In this document: in pieces, positions 59,655-64,000 of the stretch
How positions within the stretch are numbered: the first letter of the stretch is position 1
Layout of the letters: every line of letters begins with the position of its first letter
Source of the DNA: Paratinospora sagittata
Lineage: Eukaryota; Streptophyta; Magnoliopsida; Ranunculales; Menispermaceae
NCBI GenBank assembly: GCA_035771175.1
Contig: JAYMFD010001271.1
Span: 868,001-932,000 of the forward strand
Length of the DNA stretch: 64,000 bases
Reading direction: 5' to 3'
Program-made: the position numbers and the translations under genes
Notes under the pieces: model-generated
What the model was told of the DNA's origin: nothing
The model's input: the letters and a program-made list of their open reading frames with translations, nothing else
Database searches by the model: none

Positions 59655-61581
59655 TGTTGATGTAACTACTCACCCGGTTTTGTTTTGATGATTATAAACA
59701 ACATATTTGTGATCACTAATGTCTTTGGCGTAGTTGTTTCAGTGCTTACTAGCTATATCAGAAGGATTCAACTAGTTTGTCAAAGCATGTGGAAGGAACT
59801 ACACTGTACGAAAATTCAAGAGCTTCATGGTTATGTTTCTCATTTAGAATCTTAGTGCTGTAGAGTAACATTTACATGTTTTAACCACAATATCTTTTTT
59901 TTTAAAAGAAACCAATAAGTATTATATATATATGTGTGAAAAAAAGAAAAAGAACTGTACAAAACACACACTAACAGCCAAATCCCAAATCTGATACAAA
60001 ATTACCCCATCCCCTAATCCAATGACCCAACCCATAGCCTTTGGATAACCTACTGTTGGCTACCCAATAGGAGGCTAAAAGATGAGATAATTCCCACACT
60101 TTATCGGACGAAAGAAACTCATCATTAAACACCCTTTTGTTCCGTTCCTTCCAGAAAGACCAAAGAACTGCTAAGCAGACCACCTTCCAATGATCTTTCC
60201 ATAATGACTGAATGTTATTCATATAGGGGAATATGATTATGTCGTCCTCGACCTCACCACTGTTGCTCATAATAGGGAAATGAGACCTCCACCTGCTCCA
60301 TACCTCATCCGCAAAAGGACATCGCCCACAAATATGTCGCATGGACTTTGACTCCTGCCTGCAAAGGTAGCACCAATATGGAGATAGACACAAATGGAAA
60401 TCTCTTTTGCAATCTATCCCCTATATTTATCTTCCAACCACAATATGATTTGCATCTTTTCGAAAATCATACATATAGTTCATCATACTCATGCATATAC
60501 ATTATTATACTATTAATGTGCATGCACACACATTAGTATGATAATTATGCAATCACACTTAGTTAAAATTGCTTATCATGCATATTTTTATCAATGTTTA
60601 ACATGCATTAAACTTACCAACTTTGCATGATTTCATCATTTTACGTGTATTATTTTGAATGTCTCAATCATATGATTAATCGATTGATTTACATGGATTC
60701 AACTTGTCAATCATACTCAAATCTTGTCAAAAATTGTTTGTAAATTTAATCTATGTATTTGACAATGTCCTAAACTCATTTTGATCAAAAAATCGGATTT
60801 CTTTCACTTCATAGTAAAGGAACGCGTTCTCCTGAGCATTTTCCCGAGACTCAATATTTTTTATTAGGGTTTGAGAAACGCGCTCCTGTGGCTTTTCCCA
60901 AGACTTAGAATTTTTGATAAGGGAAAAAGGAACGAGCTCCTTCAACTAGGAACACGCTCCTGTTGCCAAGGGCAAAATAGACAAGTTTAAATAGTCAATG
61001 GTTCTTGAAGAAGGAACCCATTCCTATGCCCAACAGACATATTGAGGAACGCGCTCCTTAACTGGAGAGAAATCTGAGATTTTTCAGATTTCAAAGCAGA
61101 AACGCGCTTCTTCCTTGAGGAACGTGTTCCTGTGCTTCGGTGTGGTGTTTTTCTATAAATACCACACTTGCTCATTTGAAGAGCGACTTTTGCAAAACTT
61201 AGAGAACTTGTGCGATTTTCATCTTAGTCTTTCTACAAGCCAACAATAAGTTCTTGAGCGAAACCTATTTTATAGCAAAAGTTCACCTACCTTTGTTCAT
61301 TTAATTCATACTTTCGAAAAGCTCTCCAAATCTTTCAAAACTTTGATAAACTCGTATGTTTCCATTGAGCAAGTGTTCAAGACGTTTTTGAGTGTTCACT
61401 ACACACCTTGTTGTGTCTTGATCTTTCTTAAACGTGGAATCTCTCATCCAACATCACCTTTGAAGAATTGTCGAGCTTCAACCTTACCCAAGTGGGGTAA
61501 AATTTCTCTAACTCGATTCTTGTGATTTTGTTTGAGTAAATCAATTTTATGCTTAAGTCAATATCTTGAAAACTGATTTCA
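59655..61581 (+). mobile_element. SIRE-like LTR, interrupted by two LINEs
   Basis: It starts TGTTGATGTAACTACTC like 2634 and continues at 60436 after a small LINE. 60700-61560 aligns with 27430-28330, including GGAACGCGCTCCT units (60820-61130) and TATAAATACCACACTTGC (~61155). It is cut at about 61582 by the poly-T end of a second LINE; the remainder is presumably beyond the window. Confidence 0.75.
59894..60435 (-). mobile_element. Short 5'-truncated LINE with 11-bp TSD
   Basis: AACCACAATAT flanks it (59883-59893, 60436-60446). The reversed poly-A tail is at 59895-59903. The minus frame 59971-60393 (140 codons) is the zf-RVT C-terminal region of an L1-type ORF2: CYLCRQESKSMRHICGRCPF, then VVCLAVLWSFWKERNKRVF. 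Confidence 0.9.
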
Positions 61582-64000
61582 TTTTTATTTTTATTTTATT
61601 TTTTAGCAGAAACAAATACATGTTTTTATTAGAATAAAGAACAAAGCAGAATATACAACCCACCAAGGGCACCCTATAAACAACACGGTAGAGATTCCCC
61701 TTAGAATGAGAGAAAACAAACTGGAAAACCAAAGGACACAACGAAATGTTGTGCAATGAGAGTACAAGCCATCCACCCATTACACTTGAAACAGGCAACT
61801 ACCCCAATCAAGCAACCAGTCTGAAAGAGAGGGGCCTTTAACAATATCCGCTGCGTGAAAACCCAGGAACTAGCATCAAATCTACAGTCCTCCCAAAGTT
61901 TGGTAGGCTCCTTATACTGTTGAAAATCCGACTATTCCTCTCTAACCAAATGAGCCAAAGAGTGGCAAACGAAGCAATAAGGGCCACCTCTTTCGCCACA
62001 GTAGAAATGATAGAGCCATGAGGCATAGATAAGCAGTCATCAATGCTTGTTGGTGGATAGAATTTTTCCCTCGAGAAACTAAACCAACCCTCCCACAACC
62101 TCCTCGCCATAGGGCAATAAATGAAAAGATGACCTAGATTCTCTTCCGCCCGAAAACATAAGATACAGCACCGTGGAGACAAACACATATTAGGCACTCT
62201 CCTTTGTAATAAGTCTAATGTGTTTAACCTAAAATGAGCCAGTAGCCAAGCAAACACCTTTACTTTCGAAGGAATCGGTGATTTCCATATAAATGCCGCG
62301 AATGGAAAGGGGGAGGGGTTTTGATTGAGGGAGCGGTGTAGTGCATGGGTTAAAGACTTGCAAGAGAATTTTCTATTGGCTTCAAGGGACCACTCTAAGA
62401 GATCTAATGAATTTGACAGGCGAACATTTTCTAATCTAGCTAATAGGTTAATTGCTTCATCTTGCTCCCTTGTGGTAAGAGCTCTTGGGAAATGAAAGTT
62501 CCATGTTAGGTTTTGAGAGGCAAGAATGTGACTAATAAAAGACAGACAGGTGATTGTGGTTGGTAGATAGTCTATATAAATGTGGAAAAGATATTGCCAA
62601 CGAACTATCACCCACCCATTTATCTTCCCCAAAACGAAAGGTCTACCCAGTGCCAACCACTGGGCGAACATGCTCAATAATCGATGGTGCTAAAGATATG
62701 ATGAACTTCCACGGACCTCTGTAAGTGAATCTTCCACTTCTATTCCACCCACCACCTTGATCAACAAGAGAAACTGGCCCGTATCTACTAGCCACCACTC
62801 TTGCCCATAGTAACTCTTTTTCATTCATAAACCTCCACAACCACTTCCCGCACAAAGCCACATTCTTCAGAGAAATATTCCCAATACCAAGACCCCCTTC
62901 CTCTACAGGTTTTTTTATTATCTCCCATTTAACTAAGCTTCGCGACTCATGACCCCTCCTTCCCCCCAAAAGAAAGACTTAATCTTCCTCTCAATGGATT
63001 TAGCCACTCCACTTGGGATCTTGAACAATGACATAAAGTATGATGGGATAGCTTGTAAGACAGATCTTATCAAAGCAAGTCTTCCCCCCTTTGATAGAAA
63101 CGCCAGCTTCCACCCCTCCAATCTACGTGAAATGGTGCCGATGACCGGATCCCAAAATACTTTGGATTGTGGATTTCCCCCCAATGGTAAGCCCAAGTAC
63201 TTCAAAGGCCATACCCCGACTGAACACCCAACATAATTGGCAATTCTTAATAACACCCCCGGCTTCATGTTAATCCCTGCCACTTGGCACTTCGCCATAT
63301 TCACTTTCAAACCTGAGAATTCACAGAAACAATGTAAAATCTTCAAAGCATTGGTAACATTAGTCTCCTCCCCATGCAACAAGAATAATGTGTCGTCAGT
63401 ATACTACAAGTGGAAAACTTCAACTTTATCCCTCCCAACTTGGAAGCCTTTCACAATGGAGAATTGTCTTGCTCGGTACATTAACCTTCCTAATCCATCA
63501 CTCACCAAAGTGAACAGAAATGGAGAGAGCGGGTCACCTTGGTGCAAACCCCTCTTGGCCGCAAATTTCCCTCTTGGTCTTCCATTAATCACCACAGAAT
63601 AAGTAACTGAGCTCACACAACCCATGATCCAACTGATCCATTTCTCACCTAAACCTTTCTGCTACAAAACATGCCTAAGAAATCCCCAGTCAACCATATC
63701 ATATGCCTTGGCAAAATCCACTTTAAATACCACCCCTAGTTTAGCTCCAACCCTATAGTCTTCAATTGCCTCGTTGGCCACTAACACCGCATCAAGAATT
63801 TGTCTACCTTGAACAAAAGCTGCCTGACTTTCATCCACAGTTTTAAGAAGGATCACCTTAAGTCTTGAAGACAAAGTTTTTGAAATGATCTTATATAAAC
63901 TAGTGACAAGACTTATTAGTCTATAATCCTTCACACTTCGAGAATTAGGCAAATATAAGTTTCATTCGCCTTATTATTTATTATACCATTGTGAAAGAAC
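61582..64000 (-). mobile_element. LINE (L1-type) ORF2, nearly complete 3' half, runs off window
   Basis: Reversed A/T-rich tail at 61582-61605. In coding order: YRLISLVTSLYKIISK and FVQGRQILDAV (63952-63662, RT), GDPLSPFLFTLVSDGL (~63560), active-site YTDDTLFLL (~63403-63377), KYLGLPLGGNPQSKVFWDP, SFFWGEGG, CPMARRLWEGW and the zf-RVT end with FATLWLIWLERNSRIF (to 61838). Defects: stops at 63662 and just before the active site (63404), frameshifts near 62950 and 62660. The second residue of the active-site box is Thr, where Ala is usual. Confidence 0.9.

Noticed and set aside
63237..63602. 121-codon plus ORF and 62949-63236 plus ORF
   Set aside because: They are antisense shadows of the LINE reverse transcriptase on the minus strand.

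Overview
This window is nuclear DNA of a flowering plant. The evidence is two intron-split host genes of plant type and a dense nest of Ty1-copia, Ty3-gypsy, LINE, SINE, hAT and PIF/Harbinger-type sequences. I cannot name the species. Nothing looks prokaryotic, organellar or viral apart from endogenous retroelements.

Positions 1-33371 are a retrotransposon nest. At least four long-LTR groups are layered: (i) SIRE/Maximus-like Ty1-copia LTRs in both orientations (330-579, 580-921 with 2471-2633, 2634-2820, 15873-18799, 24108-26088, 27394-29257, 29258-30865), with one 5'-truncated gag-pol at 19839-23820; (ii) a Tekay/Del chromovirus with decayed gag-pol at 8025-12743 and LTRs at 2821-3998, 12982-14283 and a diverged solo copy at 32249-33371; (iii) gypsy LTRs related to the solo LTR at 922-2465; (iv) a gypsy LTR ending in GTCGTCACA (1-329, 4026-5437, 14309-15872 with 18800-19838). 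Target-site duplications (TSDs) order several insertions. The Tekay locus is rearranged: about 1.4 kb of its 3' flank also occurs 10.29 kb to the left, directly after a solo Tekay LTR with the same ATTAC TSD.

Positions 33372-57952 hold the host genes. The plus-strand gene at 34296-54428 encodes the type-B histone acetyltransferase catalytic subunit (HAT1 family, Arabidopsis HAG2). Eleven exons give 481 codons over 20.1 kb, because introns 4 and 7 carry a TRIM, SINEs, a paired non-autonomous hAT, LINE pieces and solo LTRs. Two E2F-type sites and a telo-box lie just before the ATG. Convergent to it, at 56872-57952 on the minus strand, are the last five exons of a DUF3531-type gene; its upstream exons are not seen before the right edge.

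Positions 58077-64000 are a second nest: a gypsy LTR, a SIRE-like LTR holding a short LINE with an 11-bp TSD, and a larger minus-strand LINE that runs off the window.

No dedicated new cassette was found. The most unusual signals are the Tekay rearrangement and the extra ORF upstream of its gag, in-frame stops that all fit C-to-T decay, GC-rich dyad-symmetric repeats in the LTRs of unrelated families, and the HAG2 upstream region.
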